Below, one piece after another: positions 63,677 through 64,000 of a stretch of 64,000 nt of DNA (its first letter is position 1; each line of letters opens with the position of its first letter). Below the pieces are notes generated by a model, which did not search any database, was not told the DNA's origin, and saw nothing but the letters and a program-made list of their open reading frames with translations. This DNA comes from Pseudomonas fluorescens (GTDB taxonomy: Bacteria > Pseudomonadota > Gammaproteobacteria > Pseudomonadales > Pseudomonadaceae). The stretch lies in NCBI RefSeq assembly GCF_001623525.1, contig NZ_CP015225.1:1612001-1676000 (forward strand), in the 5' to 3' direction. The translations under genes were made by a program, and so were the position numbers.

Positions 63677-64000
63677 TCAGGGCGTCAGGTGCGCCGCGAT
63701 GGCACGCAGCATGCGCACGCTGTCGCCGTCGAAGGGGCTGACGGCCTCGCCCAGGGACGACTGCTTGACGATCACCACGCCGGACGGTTTGTCGATGAAC
63801 AGGTATTGACCATGGATGCCACCGGCCATGAGCGCCTGGCTGTGGTCGTTGAAGACATACCATTGGCTGCGGTAGGACGCGCCTGGGGTCCAGCTCGAAA
63901 AGTCGGGGGATGCAGCGTAGATCGCGGGGTCGGCTCCGGTGGCGATACCGGCCAGCGCCTCGGCCGAGAGCAGTTGTGTCCCACCCTGGCGGCCATCGTT
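63677..64000 (-). CDS. Serine hydrolase, class C beta-lactamase-like (C-terminal part)
   Basis: The last 107 residues of a protein that continues beyond the right edge: ...QLLSAEALAGI, PGASYRSQWYVFNDHSQALM, GGIHGQYLFIDKPSGVVIVKQSS. The HGQYLFID region is typical of beta-lactamase/penicillin-binding-type hydrolases of the EstB and 6-aminohexanoate-oligomer hydrolase kind. The N-terminal Ser-x-x-Lys motif is outside the window, so activity cannot be judged. It probably heads the operon with the porin-like and binding-protein genes. Confidence 0.8.
   Translation of the reverse strand, partial: NDGRQGGTQLLSAEALAGIATGADPAIYAASPDFSSWTPGASYRSQWYVFNDHSQALMAGGIHGQYLFIDKPSGVVIVKQSSLGEAVSPFDGDSVRMLRAIAAHLTP

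Overview
The window looks like a chromosome segment of a Pseudomonas of the P. fluorescens complex. The basis is GC-rich coding with Pseudomonas-style codon use, an almost complete ped/exa-type quinoprotein alcohol-oxidation region in the gene order I remember from P. putida KT2440, a nosRZDFYL operon, a P. syringae PsmE-like mannuronan C5-epimerase, and many copies of Pseudomonas-type REP palindromes in the intergenic gaps. I saw no rRNA, tRNA, insertion sequence, prophage or CRISPR array. The species is an inference.

Layout. 1-5.4 kb: end of an unidentified gene, a polyol-type SDR dehydrogenase, a secreted CAP-domain protein, malate:quinone oxidoreductase and a DUF1624-type membrane acyltransferase. 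5.6-31.4 kb: the alcohol-oxidation region. It holds sensor kinase ErcS, Fe-alcohol dehydrogenase ErcA, an orphan PqqA precursor peptide (23 aa), aldehyde dehydrogenase PedI, lanthanide-type quinoprotein PedH, a short RHS protein (probable insertion), a four-gene accessory operon (cytochrome c PedF, binding protein, SoxYZ-like carrier, metallohydrolase), calcium-type quinoprotein PedE, a pentapeptide protein, the PedR2/PedS2 two-component system, a PedA1A2BC-like ABC system, a rhodanese-like protein, regulator PedR1, a large PAS hybrid kinase and a FIST protein. 31.7-39.5 kb: nosL-Y-F-D-Z-R, all on the minus strand behind a perfect Anr/Dnr box. 39.6-40.3 kb: a 134-bp tandem repeat array. 40.5-46.6 kb: a UvrA paralogue, hemN, a cysteine-rich HemN-like paralogue without the radical-SAM cysteine motif, and a small membrane protein; the last two have their own Anr/Dnr boxes. 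46.9-58.2 kb: a giant epimerase/O-acetylesterase converging on a type I secretion operon, with a REP-linked tandem duplication of the OMP gene 3' end between them. 58.5-64 kb: an APC permease, a TetR regulator, a polyamine-type binding protein, an outer-membrane barrel protein and a truncated serine hydrolase.

How the parts fit. PedE and PedH oxidise alcohols in the periplasm with PQQ and pass electrons to PedF; PedI and ErcA handle aldehydes or alcohols in the cytosol. A recurrent 15-bp near-palindrome (core CTACYTTGGTA) lies upstream of pqqA, pedH, pedE/pedF, pedA1, the rhodanese gene and the FIST gene, and is a candidate operator for the LuxR-type regulators. nos, the HemN-like/hemN pair and the membrane protein appear to form a low-oxygen regulon. 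The most striking anomalies are a seven-base homopolymer that splits PedS2 (the expected lanthanide-sensing kinase), the divergent HemN paralogue, and the duplicated OMP tail.
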